A stretch of 64,000 bases of DNA from an uncultured Bryobacterales bacterium (GCA_958295955.1 OY282420.1:1564435-1628434); one strand, 5' to 3'. Shown: positions 7,932 through 16,930, counted from the stretch's first letter. Translations and numbers: made by a program. Notes: a model not told the origin generated them from the sequence alone.

Positions 7932-9919
7932 GCTGCCTCCGATTCCTTGAAATACCCTTCCACGATTTTTGTAGATCCGGCCGCGTCATCGTAGGCCAGG
8001 CGGTAACTGCGCCCGATAAAGGGTTGCAGCTTGTCCAGATAGGTTCCGGTGATTTCCTCATCCGTCGAAAACAGCAGTACCTGGTGGCTGACGAAGGGGA
8101 AATAGCACTCCACAAGATGCAGGCGATGTCCGGCATCCAGGCGCCCCAACGGCGTATCGATAGCGGTCGGCAAGGGCCTTCCGGATGCTTTTGCAAGCCC
8201 CCATAAAAGAGCGATCGCCAGGAGTTGACGCTCGCCGGCGGAAAGGCGCTCATCGCCCAGCGCCAAGCCGTCGCGTCCGTACAGAGTAAGCGCAAAACTC
8301 TCCGGGTCGATTGCAAGGCGGGTTACAAGGGATGCCTTGTGCAGCAATTGTCGGTAGCTCTCCAGGACAAGCTGCTCGATCCCGCGCACCTGCCTTTCTA
8401 TCACCGTCTTGCGAAAAGTATCGAGCGTCGCCCTGACGCGCCCTGCGTGCCGCAGAACACGCGCGCGGTCCCGGCGCCCCCCTTCCGCTTTGGCGTCCGT
8501 CTCGAGAATGCGCAAGAGAGATTGTTCGTCGCGCTCGACTTGGCGGGTCAAGTGGTCGATCTCACTGCCCATCGCTGCATATCTCGCTTCGCAAGCCGCG
8601 ATTTCACTTCTCAGCGCATCGCGTCGATCAGCAAGCTCGGAAACGGCGTCGCTGTGGGGAATACCGGCGTATTTCAAACGAATATGCTCTGCCCTGCTTT
8701 CCGCCTCCACTCGTTTCCCCAACTCCGAGCGGACATTGCCCGCCAATGTGTCCAGACCGTCGCGTAACAGCGCATGAAGGTCGCCGCAAACTTCGGGCGG
8801 CAAATCCAAAACGGTTTCCATGTCGGCAATCCTGCGGCGCCGCTTGCGGTCTTCGCGCAAATATGCCGCGAGCGCCTCGACCGTGCCGGCGTTCACCGCG
8901 CGCGAGCGCATTTCCCTGAGTAATTTCCTGTCGCGGTCATCGAGGATAGCCGCGACCTCCCGCGAGCGGCGGCTTTTCCCCTCCTTCCGATTCCGCGCAT
9001 GGACTGCGTTCAACAGATCGCGGACCAGCAATAAAGGCAGATCGCCGGCGGCAAACTCCCGCAACCGGCCGGCTCCTTCCTCAAGAACACTCTCCGCCTC
9101 GGCCTTGTCCCGTTCAATCGCAACCCGTTGCTCGTAGAGTTCGCCGCCCAGCTTCCGGTACTCGTCCTCGACCGCGAGAAGACTTTTGCGCGCCGGGTCG
9201 ATACCGGTTGTCTTCAGCGCAGCCCATTCCTGCTTCAGATCGGCAATCCGTGTCCGTAGGTCCTTTAATACGGCCTCGGCTTTCTCGATCTCTCCGCGCA
9301 GCGGGTCGTCCTTGTCTTCCATCCGCTTGCGGCGCAAATAAGTCCGTAGGTCCTTTTCCAATCGATCAACGATATCGAGGCCGAGCAGATTTTGAATGGC
9401 GCCGCCGATCAACTGCGTGGAATTGTCCTGCGCCGCATAACTTTCGACCTGCTCGCCGTCGAAAAAAAACAGCTTGGCTATGTTCGGCGGAATGAAGTCC
9501 TCGACCTGGTCGATCCAGTTCTCGGCCAGAGCCTTGTCCCGCCGCTTGTTCTTGAGAACCTCGAAATGTTCCTTGCAGCCATGCTTCCCCATCCGCCACG
9601 AACGATGAAGCCGGTAGCGGTCTTCCTTGCCGTCGATAGTGTGTCGGAATGCAACCTCGACCGCCGCTTCCTTGATGTTCGAATTGCGATGGAGGCAGCG
9701 GGACAAGTATTCCCGGTAAGGCAGTCCGTTTCGATTCGAAATCCTTGCGACCGGCCCATACAGGCAAAGTTGCAGGGCATCAAGCAAGGTTGTCTTGCCG
9801 TGGCCGTTCAGCCCCCCGAAAAGGATTACTGGCTTGTCGGGGTCCGGCGGGGTCAGAGTAACCTTCTGGCGATCGGCGTAAAGCCCGAAATTATGAAGGA
9901 CGATTTCATCCAGAACCAT
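7928..9919 (-). CDS. dndD: DNA phosphorothioation ATPase DndD (SMC/Rad50-like)
   Basis: 663 residues. The N-terminal ABC ATPase half carries Walker A GGLNGHGKT (residues 35-43) and is followed by FFFDGEQVESYA near residue 155. A long charged central region (~190-520) reads as coiled coil with many Arg/Glu/Lys/Ala. The C-terminal half has the ABC signature LSAGERQ and a Walker B-like PTAIDTPLGRLD. This head-coil-head layout is that of DndD, thought to use ATP to handle or nick DNA during sulfur insertion. It overlaps the dndC stop by 14 bases and dndE by 4 bases, so the operon is compact. All catalytic motifs look intact. Confidence 0.93.
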   Translation of the reverse strand: MVLDEIVLHNFGLYADRQKVTLTPPDPDKPVILFGGLNGHGKTTLLDALQLCLYGPVARISNRNGLPYREYLSRCLHRNSNIKEAAVEVAFRHTIDGKEDRYRLHRSWRMGKHGCKEHFEVLKNKRRDKALAENWIDQVEDFIPPNIAKLFFFDGEQVESYAAQDNSTQLIGGAIQNLLGLDIVDRLEKDLRTYLRRKRMEDKDDPLRGEIEKAEAVLKDLRTRIADLKQEWAALKTTGIDPARKSLLAVEDEYRKLGGELYEQRVAIERDKAEAESVLEEGAGRLREFAAGDLPLLLVRDLLNAVHARNRKEGKSRRSREVAAILDDRDRKLLREMRSRAVNAGTVEALAAYLREDRKRRRRIADMETVLDLPPEVCGDLHALLRDGLDTLAGNVRSELGKRVEAESRAEHIRLKYAGIPHSDAVSELADRRDALRSEIAACEARYAAMGSEIDHLTRQVERDEQSLLRILETDAKAEGGRRDRARVLRHAGRVRATLDTFRKTVIERQVRGIEQLVLESYRQLLHKASLVTRLAIDPESFALTLYGRDGLALGDERLSAGERQLLAIALLWGLAKASGRPLPTAIDTPLGRLDAGHRLHLVECYFPFVSHQVLLFSTDEEITGTYLDKLQPFIGRSYRLAYDDAAGSTKIVEGYFKESEAA

Positions 9920-11468
9920 GACCGGCCGCTCCGCGTATCGAAGGAATATCCGGTTCCTCCAGAATCATGGGCTCGCAGCCGATCCCTTGAGAAGCGCGCG
10001 CGCGCGCCTCGTCGATCGCCTCCTGGCGCGCGCGCGCATGCGCCACGGCATCTTCTTCGTTGTCGTAGGAGTGGCGCCGAAAGGCTTGTTCGATAGCGTC
10101 GAAAAGACCGGACCGACGCAACATGGATTTGTATCGTTTCTCGACCGAGAGAAGCTCGCGGATCAATTGGTAGTGAAGCTCGTCGTCTCCGCAGACCTCG
10201 GCAAGTGTGGCCATTTCCGAATCGCCGAAAACACGGTTGTCGTCCAGGGCGCCCCCCGGATAAGACTCGCCCGTCGCTTCCCGATAGATGCGCGGCAGAT
10301 CGTCTTCGATTTCGTGTTTCTCGACGACCCATATGCGGCGGATTTCTTCGAGCTCCGCATGGCTGATCAGTTCGATGCCGCAAACTTCGGCAGGACCGTT
10401 TTCTCTGATATGCCGCTGGGCCTCAAGAACCTTGCGCAGCCAGTCCGCCCGGACCTCCTGCTTGTACGGGCCGGGTATGGGGCGGTCGAAAAAGAGTTGG
10501 ACCGTGCCGCTCATCCGCCGAAAGTCCCGCAGGTGGCGATCCGTGTCGATCGTCTTGGGCGGGTCGAGTTCGTTGCGCAACTCCAGCAGCGGGAGCATCC
10601 ATTCCTTTTCTTCGTCGTTCTGAATCATGGCATGCATCGACTTGTCCTTTTCGACAAGCGTGCATACCCAGCACCCAAAGCGGCTGTCCCCGCAGCTCGG
10701 CGTCGTCGTATCGACGACCAAGGGGCACTCGCCGTCAGCGGAGGCCCCCTGATACATGGTCAAAAGGTCTTTGTTCCTGTAGCCCCACGGATTGGCAATC
10801 TGCATGAGGAAAAGCCAGACGTCATCGTTGCTCCACTCCTCAAGCGGCGTATAGACAAAAGAATTGGGCAGGTTGCCGTTGGGGCTGAGCTTCTCGCGAA
10901 CGCGTCTCGCTTCGTATTTCTCCATGACGCGCCCGCGCGCCCGACTTTCCGCTTTCCGCGTACCCAATAGCAGGATTGCTTCGCCGTGCCGTTGGACCAC
11001 CGAGCGGATGAAATGCGTTGAAGGCATAATCTTGAGGCGCTCGGTACACCAGCGGAATTTCGGGCGAGGGGCGGGGTAACCGCGGCCGATCAGGTTGACC
11101 CAAAAAGTATTTCCGATCTCGGGCGTCAGCCGATGTGCGGTAAGCGGCAGCCCCCGTTCCCGGGCGGCGGCGTCCATCTTTTCGAGCGACTTCGACACCC
11201 AAAGCGCCACGATGGGATTTTCGACAAGAGTATCGGTGCTGATGACGTAAACCGGCTTCGTCAACCTGTCTTTGGGCAGCCGCGAAAGCGCCAGCCAGAC
11301 AAGCTGCAGGACGGCCGTCGAATCCTTCCCGCCACTGTAACCGATCACCCAGGGAATCCGATCGCTCTCATAGAGCGCGGCCACTTCGTCCAGCAGCAGA
11401 GCGGTGGTTCTCTTGAACCCTTCCTCTTGAAAAATCGAGGCAGCTTTTCCGTTTTCACTCCGCGACAT
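9906..11468 (-). CDS. dndC: DNA phosphorothioation sulfurtransferase DndC (PAPS-reductase-like)
   Basis: 520 residues from the ATG at 11468; the frame is open to 11528, but that extension lies inside dndB. The PP-loop SGGKDST sits at residues 45-51, typical of ATP pyrophosphatases and PAPS reductases. A cysteine cluster (ECPLVVD, then SCGDSRFGCWVC) around residue 270 fits the [4Fe-4S] site of DndC that carries sulfur from the cysteine desulfurase DndA. It overlaps the dndB stop by 14 bases and dndD by 14 bases. The C-terminal ~100 residues are charged and Ala/Arg-rich, coded by a run of alternating GC near 10000. No inactivating change was seen. Confidence 0.94.
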   Translation of the reverse strand: MSRSENGKAASIFQEEGFKRTTALLLDEVAALYESDRIPWVIGYSGGKDSTAVLQLVWLALSRLPKDRLTKPVYVISTDTLVENPIVALWVSKSLEKMDAAARERGLPLTAHRLTPEIGNTFWVNLIGRGYPAPRPKFRWCTERLKIMPSTHFIRSVVQRHGEAILLLGTRKAESRARGRVMEKYEARRVREKLSPNGNLPNSFVYTPLEEWSNDDVWLFLMQIANPWGYRNKDLLTMYQGASADGECPLVVDTTTPSCGDSRFGCWVCTLVEKDKSMHAMIQNDEEKEWMLPLLELRNELDPPKTIDTDRHLRDFRRMSGTVQLFFDRPIPGPYKQEVRADWLRKVLEAQRHIRENGPAEVCGIELISHAELEEIRRIWVVEKHEIEDDLPRIYREATGESYPGGALDDNRVFGDSEMATLAEVCGDDELHYQLIRELLSVEKRYKSMLRRSGLFDAIEQAFRRHSYDNEEDAVAHARARQEAIDEARARASQGIGCEPMILEEPDIPSIRGAAGHGSG

Positions 11469-12555
11469 TGTTTTCTCTGCTGAAAGCGTCCTCGACCCTT
11501 TGTTCCTCGGGCGACAACGGCAGGCCAAGATGTTTTTTTATGGCGTTCGTCGTCAGTGAGACGTTTTGCTGAGATTTGGAAACCCGGCCGGCCAATAGTG
11601 CGCGGCCCTCCCACAGCGAAACGTTCGCGCGCCGCCAATCCATGCTGCCGATCTTCTCGATCTCATTGGACCACTGTTCGGGATGCCTCTGAATCAGGGC
11701 GTTGCCCGCGCGCGCCAGCGCTTGCAAGACGACGCCGTGCGTGTGGATATAATCGGCCCTGACTTCGCCGGCCGTAACCCGCCCTGCCCGTACACGCTCC
11801 CATTCCGCCATATGCTTGGCGACTCCTTCCCAAAAGCTGAGCGCCAGTTCGGCCGCCTCCTGGGGATCCTCAAGGTCGATACCGTTCAAGAGTTCGCCGG
11901 TGGCGTGATAGATCGCGCTCAGCGTGAAGAGCCGCCGCGAGCGCGCCGAGAGGGTTGTTTTTTCAAGCTCCACTACGCCGCAGAAAACCGGCGACCTTGC
12001 GATGAGGGCTTTGGCGATCTCCGCGGTTTCATCGCGGTAGTCGTAAAGGACGCCGAGCGATTTGGAGGGACGGATGGCGTAGCGGTTGAGATCGGCGAAC
12101 ATCTGCTGACACCGCTCCAATCCCACATCGAGAAAGAAAACGACGGCGATGGTCTCCTCGCCGAGTTCGGGCCGTTCCCGCAAGGCCATCTCGATGGCCG
12201 CCCGCCGGTGCTGCCCATCGTTGATAATGAACCGCGCCGTCATCGGGATGTGGAGAAGCCCGATTCGGCTGGCTTCGCTTTCACGGGCAAGTTGCTCGAA
12301 GGCTACCTCGCCGTCGATGGAGGCCGTTATGGCGGAAAAAACGTAGTCGTCCGGGTTTTCCGAGACATAGCGCGACATCTCCGGCACTCGGGATTTGTTC
12401 AGATGGCGCTGAGCTCGTAATTCCGGAACGACTTCCTCCTCGTCGAAAAGGAACAGCTTGGGGATCAGCCGCAGCGGGCACATGGAGGCGTAGTATTCTC
12501 TCCGAGCCTGGATGCCCCTTATGGCGGGGAAAACGTATTTGAAATCTCCGGTCAT
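11455..12555 (-). CDS. dndB: DNA sulfur modification regulator DndB (DGQHR domain)
   Basis: 366 residues with the DGQHR motif at residues 113-117 (IINDGQHRRAAIEMAL), which defines the DndB/DGQHR family. In known dnd systems DndB is not required for modification but represses dnd transcription and tunes modification level. It is the first gene of the minus-strand operon. A GAGG ribosome-binding site lies about eight bases before the ATG, and a candidate promoter lies at 12589-12615. A second, longer DGQHR protein is encoded at 14938-16578 in the neighbouring cassette, so the locus has two different family members. Confidence 0.92.
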   Translation of the reverse strand: MTGDFKYVFPAIRGIQARREYYASMCPLRLIPKLFLFDEEEVVPELRAQRHLNKSRVPEMSRYVSENPDDYVFSAITASIDGEVAFEQLARESEASRIGLLHIPMTARFIINDGQHRRAAIEMALRERPELGEETIAVVFFLDVGLERCQQMFADLNRYAIRPSKSLGVLYDYRDETAEIAKALIARSPVFCGVVELEKTTLSARSRRLFTLSAIYHATGELLNGIDLEDPQEAAELALSFWEGVAKHMAEWERVRAGRVTAGEVRADYIHTHGVVLQALARAGNALIQRHPEQWSNEIEKIGSMDWRRANVSLWEGRALLAGRVSKSQQNVSLTTNAIKKHLGLPLSPEEQRVEDAFSRENNVAE

Positions 12556-12588
12556 CGGGTACGCCTCACGTCGAATCTTGCAAACAGC

Positions 12589-12615
12589 CTAATACATACA
12601 ATACAAACACGTCAA
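12589..12615 (-). promoter_or_regulatory. Candidate dndBCDE promoter in the dndA-dndB divergent region
   Basis: On the minus strand TTGACG (12615-12610) and TATTAG (12594-12589) are 15 bases apart, a little short, within the only AT-rich part of the divergent region. The spacer contains repeated GTATTGT/TGTATG words. On the plus strand TAGAAT at 12692-12697 could be the -10 for dndA. DndB is the obvious candidate regulator. Confidence 0.4.
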
Positions 12616-12744
12616 CCCCCTTTCCTGAAATTGGAGTCCCGACACTCACCCTGTGGCGGCATGCCGACCGTGCCGGCCGGCAACCAAGCGGTAGAATGTT
12701 ACCGGACAGGCGGCCAGCGCCGGCTTCCTGACTTTTGCCCCCAA

Positions 12745-13926
12745 GTGGAATCGACCGTAAATCGCGCCGTCGCGTCCGGGCATGCGCACCCTGCAGGCCC
12801 GGTCTATCTCGACTGCAACGCCACAACGCCGATAGAACCGGCAGTATTGGCCGAGATGTTGCGAGTTTGGGCCGAAGAACCGGGCAACGCCGGAAGCCGG
12901 ACCCACGAGTACGGACTGCGAGCCAAGAAGGCCGTCCAGAAGGCGCGCGAGCAGGTCGCTTCCGTCGTCTGCGCCAAGCCCGATGAGGCGCTCTTCACGA
13001 GCGGCGCAACGGAAAGCAACAATATAGCGATTCTCGGGCTCGAGCGCCGCGGAACCCAAACGGGACGCCGTCATGTCGTCTCGACGGCCATTGAACACAA
13101 GGCGGTTCTGGAACCCCTGGAACAACTCGAGAAGCGCGGCTTCGAAGTCACGCTCGTCTATCCCGGCGAATCGGGAGCGGTAACGGCGGATGCGGTAAGC
13201 AAAGCCCTTCGCCCGGATACCCTGCTGGTCTCGGTCATGCAGGCGAACAACGAGACCGGCATACGCCAGCCGGTCGCCGAGATCGCGCGGCTCCTCGAAG
13301 ATCACGACGCGTATTTCCATGTCGATGCCGCCCAAGGCTTCGGCAAGGATTTGGAGCCTCTGCGAAAAGACCGCATCGACCTGATCAGCGTCAGCTCCCA
13401 CAAGATTTTCGGCCCTGTGGGAGTGGGTTGCCTGATTGCCCGGCGGCGCGGTTTCCACAAAGCGCCGCTCGAACCCATCGCTTTCGGTGGAGGCCAGGAA
13501 CGCGGCCTGCGGCATGGTACGCTTCCCGTTCCGCTCATCGTTGGGTTAGGGCTGGCCGCGGAATTAGCCGAACGCAACCATGCAGCCCGGCGTGAGCGCT
13601 GCATGGAAATCCGCTCTGCCGCACTGAACGCATTGACTCCCCTCGGTATCAAGCTGCACGGCGATCAAACTCATGTTTTGCCGCACGTTCTGAATTTTTC
13701 GGTTGATGGCGTCGATGCGGAAGCACTGATGGTGACGCTAAAAGATTTGATAGCGGTTTCCAACGGTTCCGCATGCACGTCGCAGAACTACAAGCCCAGC
13801 CATGTGCTGCAAGCGATGGGGTTGACTGAAACGACTGCCGCCGGCGCCATCAGAGCTTCCTGGTGCCATATGACGCCCGATATCGACTGGACAGCGGTGT
13901 CCAACCGTATCGCAACGCTGACGTAA
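12745..13926 (+). CDS. dndA: Cysteine desulfurase DndA
   Basis: About 393 residues from the GTG at 12745. The frame is open to an upstream ATG at 12631, but a likely -10 (TAGAAT, 12692-12697) lies downstream of that codon, and homology begins at PVYLDCNATTP. It is a PLP-dependent NifS/IscS-class enzyme: SSHKIFGPVGVG carries the PLP lysine and NGSACTSQ the catalytic cysteine that forms the persulfide. In dnd systems this sulfur goes to the DndC iron-sulfur protein. It is divergent from dndBCDE, the same arrangement as in Streptomyces lividans, so assignment as DndA rather than general IscS rests on motifs plus context. Confidence 0.88.
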   Translation: MESTVNRAVASGHAHPAGPVYLDCNATTPIEPAVLAEMLRVWAEEPGNAGSRTHEYGLRAKKAVQKAREQVASVVCAKPDEALFTSGATESNNIAILGLERRGTQTGRRHVVSTAIEHKAVLEPLEQLEKRGFEVTLVYPGESGAVTADAVSKALRPDTLLVSVMQANNETGIRQPVAEIARLLEDHDAYFHVDAAQGFGKDLEPLRKDRIDLISVSSHKIFGPVGVGCLIARRRGFHKAPLEPIAFGGGQERGLRHGTLPVPLIVGLGLAAELAERNHAARRERCMEIRSAALNALTPLGIKLHGDQTHVLPHVLNFSVDGVDAEALMVTLKDLIAVSNGSACTSQNYKPSHVLQAMGLTETTAAGAIRASWCHMTPDIDWTAVSNRIATLT

Positions 13927-13965
13927 AGCCCGCCTTCCTGAAAATCAAAGAAACTACAGGTTCAC

Positions 13966-14295
13966 TCAACTTTTCTCGGGCATCCAGTATTGCGGATCCC
14001 GGATTTGACCACCTATGAAATTCGGGTGCGTTTGCCTCAACAATTTTCTGAGATTCGGGGTTTCCGAAACTCCTACAAGCAACAGAGGTTCAACATCTCC
14101 TTGAGATTCAAGGTAGTTGAGGTATCTTACGGCACCGGAAATATTGTTGCCAAATGAATCGAAACCATATTCTCGACACAAATTAAACCAAGCAACTGCC
14201 AGATTATGCGGACCGGAAAAACGAGGCAAACTTTCTTGTACATGTTCGCGATGCGACTCTTCCCAGTCGCGTATCTCTCGCGATCGACTACTCAA
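13966..14295 (-). pseudogene. C-terminal part of the RelA/SpoT-domain protein, displaced by a one-base frameshift
   Basis: An open frame of 109 residues begins at a TTG inside the last codons of the RelA/SpoT gene (8-base overlap) and ends at 13966. It has no ATG or own ribosome-binding site. It reads as a natural continuation: helix IRDWEESHREHVQESLP, then FSGPHNLAVAWFN, VRYLNYLESQG, LLLVGVSE, LRKLLRQTHPNF and a terminal WMPEKS. The span 13966-14947 is 982 bases, so removing one base gives a single frame of about 326 residues. The shift point is near the TTT at 14294-14296. It may be a real mutation, an assembly error, a programmed frameshift, or a separate coupled subunit. Confidence 0.55.
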
Positions 14296-14947
14296 ACTGT
14301 AGTATTAGCTTCCGAATGTCGTCACTATAATTGCTGCCGCGGAATCCTTCCTTGGCTTGTTCCCCATGTTTTTCGCACCAACAAGCCCATAAATGTTGAT
14401 ACCAAGTTCGAATTTGAACCTCAAAACGTACTTTGACATGTGTGCCCTGCAACGGTTGTCTAAATCTCACTATTCCGTGTATCGCTCGATATCCAAGGCC
14501 GGCTCGATGTTCCGTTTCGAGATAATTTTTCATCCGAGCTTTTAAAACTTCTTGGACTCTCTTTCCCAAGCCAACAGCATCCATCAAGGATTCACAGACA
14601 ATCCGAAATCCGACGACATCGTCCATTTCATTGATCACAACAGTTGTTTGCTTCGGGTTACGCATCATCTTCCGGTAGATGCTTTTAAGCCGTTTGAGGC
14701 GAGCACTGACCACTACCCGGTTAGGAAGTTCGGATTCTTTGAGAAGAGATAGGCTTGTCTGGATACAGTTAAGTCTAAATTTCCTATACGAGTTCAGTTT
14801 GTTTCTCGCTTCGAAATTCTGCGGGTTCTCACAGAATTCCTTGCTGGCTCGGCGAACGTCGCCCATGGATTTAAATGCAAGTTCTTTGTAGGATGAAGAT
14901 GTGCAAGCGGAAACCCGACTAGGGTTAACATACCCGGTCATTGCCAA
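14288..14947 (-). CDS. RelA/SpoT-type nucleotide pyrophosphokinase (small alarmone synthetase-like)
   Basis: 219 residues to the in-frame stop, with a RelA/SpoT synthetase fold and no HD hydrolase domain. Visible motifs are the G-loop-like ARLKRLKSIYRK (~82-93), MDDVVGFRIVC (~108-118) with the metal-binding Asp, GYRAIHGIVR (~152-161) with the stacking Tyr, and FEVQIRTWYQHLW (~175-187) with the metal-binding Glu. The catalytic residues therefore look intact. Products could be (p)ppGpp, (p)ppApp or pyrophosphorylated tRNA, as in toxic small alarmone synthetases; sequence alone does not decide. It overlaps the upstream DGQHR gene by 10 bases. The apparent C-terminal portion continues in another frame (13966-14295). 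Base composition is AT-rich compared with the surrounding chromosome. Confidence 0.8.
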   Translation of the reverse strand: MAMTGYVNPSRVSACTSSSYKELAFKSMGDVRRASKEFCENPQNFEARNKLNSYRKFRLNCIQTSLSLLKESELPNRVVVSARLKRLKSIYRKMMRNPKQTTVVINEMDDVVGFRIVCESLMDAVGLGKRVQEVLKARMKNYLETEHRAGLGYRAIHGIVRFRQPLQGTHVKVRFEVQIRTWYQHLWACWCEKHGEQAKEGFRGSNYSDDIRKLILQFE

Positions 14948-16578
14948 GGGTTTGGGAGAAAAAATTGGTCGTATTTTACCAAGGATCCCTCCATATTATA
15001 TGCTTGGGGGTCTATAGACTCTGTACTGCCCATTCTAGCACTAAAAAAATCAGCGCGCAATTTTTCTCGCTCGGACGCATCTTCAGTACCGCCAACGAGA
15101 AGATAAAAGAACATTCGCGCGCAAAGAATTTCATAAAATTTCTGGCGTCTGATTCTTCCTGTTATGGGATCGCAAAGAACGCCGAACCACGGTGTTTCTT
15201 TGCTTTTAAGTTTAAGTCCCCCTCGTTGCTCACGTTCAGCGAGTTTTCGCATTAGTCCTTCCAAGTCAAGAGTAGAATCTCCTTCTTGAAGAAGATGTGA
15301 TACTGCACGAGCCAGTGCAATTTGAGCAATTGGTCGGAATAAAATATTGCCGTCATTGTCTTTTCTAAGCTTGCTTGCAGGTGTACCCTGCAGCATTTCA
15401 CGGTGAGAAGGAAGAGCTTCAAGTGCCGTGAAATAATTGCCTAATTCATCGAAACCGGCACTAATCTCATCCACTTCAGGACGCGCCAAACCCACATCTT
15501 TGATACCTTTGATTTTGGCTGAATCCAGGATAGGGATTTTCCATTTTGCAAATCGAGGCATCTGGCCAAGGTATTCTTTTGCAATATTAACGATAGTATT
15601 AAGAGTAGTATAATAGTCTGATTTTTCTGAAATCTGATTGCTTTTTGTATCGACTCTTAATTGATCTCCTCTGATAAATAATTGGTGTTTGGTCATTAGT
15701 GTTCGTGCAACAATTCGAAAACCATCATTTTCATCAAGCATGGAGAGTTCGCCACTCTCCAGTTTTTTAGCGTTCTCATTAACATCGACAAAAACATTTC
15801 GGAGTCGGGAGACAGCTTCTTCAAACGTTTCTTTAATCTGCACTGCTGGAATGACTTCAATTCCGATAATTTCGTCATCCATGATTCGTTGAAGTTTATC
15901 GATATCGAACCCAGATTCTTCATAATACCTTTCAATTTCCTCAGAAGTGATACTTTTACCGGTAGTTGAACCATCCTTTTTTTTATCGTAGATACGGCCA
16001 TCTAACAAGTCCTTTAGCCCCTTGATCGCCATCAAACGATGTTGGCCGTCAAGTGCAAAATAAAGTGTGTTCTCGACATCCAGATCTACCAAAGAGAACT
16101 TGCTGTCGAGCGGTTCTATTTTCAGAGAAGGCTCCAATGCCTTCTCATCCGGACCCCATTTGTCGGATGTTTTGTCATAGACCCAGCCTTGAAAAGCAAC
16201 TAGCAATAAGGGGGGGAACTTATGATGTTTTCTGGCGGCCAGATAGATTGCCATAGGCAATTGGCGGGTGTAGTCGGGTTCTCTCTGCTGGAGATAAGCA
16301 ATGGTTATGTCATTAATTGTGATTTTGTCACTACCCTTTTGTCGATATTGCTTGAATACGGGTAGCTCACGAGCAAAACGAACCCGCGCCGCAACCCATC
16401 CGAGAGACACCGCCATCAGATAGGATTCACTTGTTCCCATCTTTGCAGGCAAAGCAATCTGGTGGTTTTCCCTATCGCGCTGCCAGTCGAGCAATCCTCG
16501 CAGCGCCCTCTTGTACTTTTGCTCGCTCTCTAAAAACTGAGCGGCAACTTTGTCCAAATCTTGCAAATCTTCATTCAT
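14938..16578 (-). CDS. DGQHR-domain (DndB-like) protein
   Basis: 546 residues with DGQHR at residues 177-181 (LYFALDGQHRLMAIKGL). The surrounding pattern matches the DGQHR family: an upstream PPLLLVAFQGWVYD strand and downstream VIPAVQI and FVDVNENAKKL segments, the last equivalent to DndB's FADLNRYA. It is much longer than DndB and has a C-terminal helical domain with RPIAQIALARAVSHLL. Related (D)GQxR folds occur in DUF262 proteins such as SspE, where they sense phosphorothioate DNA and hydrolyse nucleotides; that role here is inference. It follows the GIY-YIG gene by 13 bases, overlaps the RelA/SpoT gene by 10 bases, and is strongly AT-rich, which suggests acquisition from a different genome. 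Confidence 0.82.
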   Translation of the reverse strand: MNEDLQDLDKVAAQFLESEQKYKRALRGLLDWQRDRENHQIALPAKMGTSESYLMAVSLGWVAARVRFARELPVFKQYRQKGSDKITINDITIAYLQQREPDYTRQLPMAIYLAARKHHKFPPLLLVAFQGWVYDKTSDKWGPDEKALEPSLKIEPLDSKFSLVDLDVENTLYFALDGQHRLMAIKGLKDLLDGRIYDKKKDGSTTGKSITSEEIERYYEESGFDIDKLQRIMDDEIIGIEVIPAVQIKETFEEAVSRLRNVFVDVNENAKKLESGELSMLDENDGFRIVARTLMTKHQLFIRGDQLRVDTKSNQISEKSDYYTTLNTIVNIAKEYLGQMPRFAKWKIPILDSAKIKGIKDVGLARPEVDEISAGFDELGNYFTALEALPSHREMLQGTPASKLRKDNDGNILFRPIAQIALARAVSHLLQEGDSTLDLEGLMRKLAEREQRGGLKLKSKETPWFGVLCDPITGRIRRQKFYEILCARMFFYLLVGGTEDASEREKLRADFFSARMGSTESIDPQAYNMEGSLVKYDQFFLPNPWQ

Positions 16579-16591
16579 TGTGTTTCTTCCC

Positions 16592-16930
16592 TTACTTGCT
16601 TCGAGTGTTGAATTTCGGGGCGAAAAACTGAATAAGCTCAGCTTCTATTTTTCTGCGTGAAGATGCCGAGACGCCATCCATGGCGCAGTACCAACACTTG
16701 ACCCTGGACAGGTTTTCGCAAAGGTACTTCCGTAATCCGTCATTCTGTTCGTTGGCCGGTAGATGTTGCTCCAGTCTGCGCCTGAGATTGTCGGATTCGC
16801 CGATGTACACATACACCCGTTCGGCTTCAAGGCCATGGAGCTCCTTTGCGTCGTGTCCATAGGCATAAACCCCCGGCGTGGGCGGAACCCTGCTCAATGA
16901 AGTCGTCGCCGCTTTGCATCTCCAACGCAT
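16592..16930 (-). CDS. GIY-YIG family endonuclease
   Basis: 112 residues, close to a minimal GIY-YIG domain. The fold's conserved positions are present in order: GVYAYG (GIY tyrosine), VYVYIGESDNLRRRLEQH (YIG tyrosine and catalytic arginine), IEAELIQFF (metal-binding glutamate) and KFN near the end. So it should be a competent, metal-dependent nuclease. It is the first gene of the AT-rich cassette, followed after 13 bases by the DGQHR gene. There is no extra DNA-binding domain, so specificity would have to come from a partner. It could be a stand-alone repair-type GIY-YIG protein, but the operon context suggests an effector nuclease. Confidence 0.82.
   Translation of the reverse strand: MRWRCKAATTSLSRVPPTPGVYAYGHDAKELHGLEAERVYVYIGESDNLRRRLEQHLPANEQNDGLRKYLCENLSRVKCWYCAMDGVSASSRRKIEAELIQFFAPKFNTRSK

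Noticed and set aside
13927-16930. DndFGH restriction complex
   Set aside because: None of the genes here shows DndF/G/H features such as a large ATPase or helicase. The three proteins are GIY-YIG, DGQHR and RelA/SpoT types.
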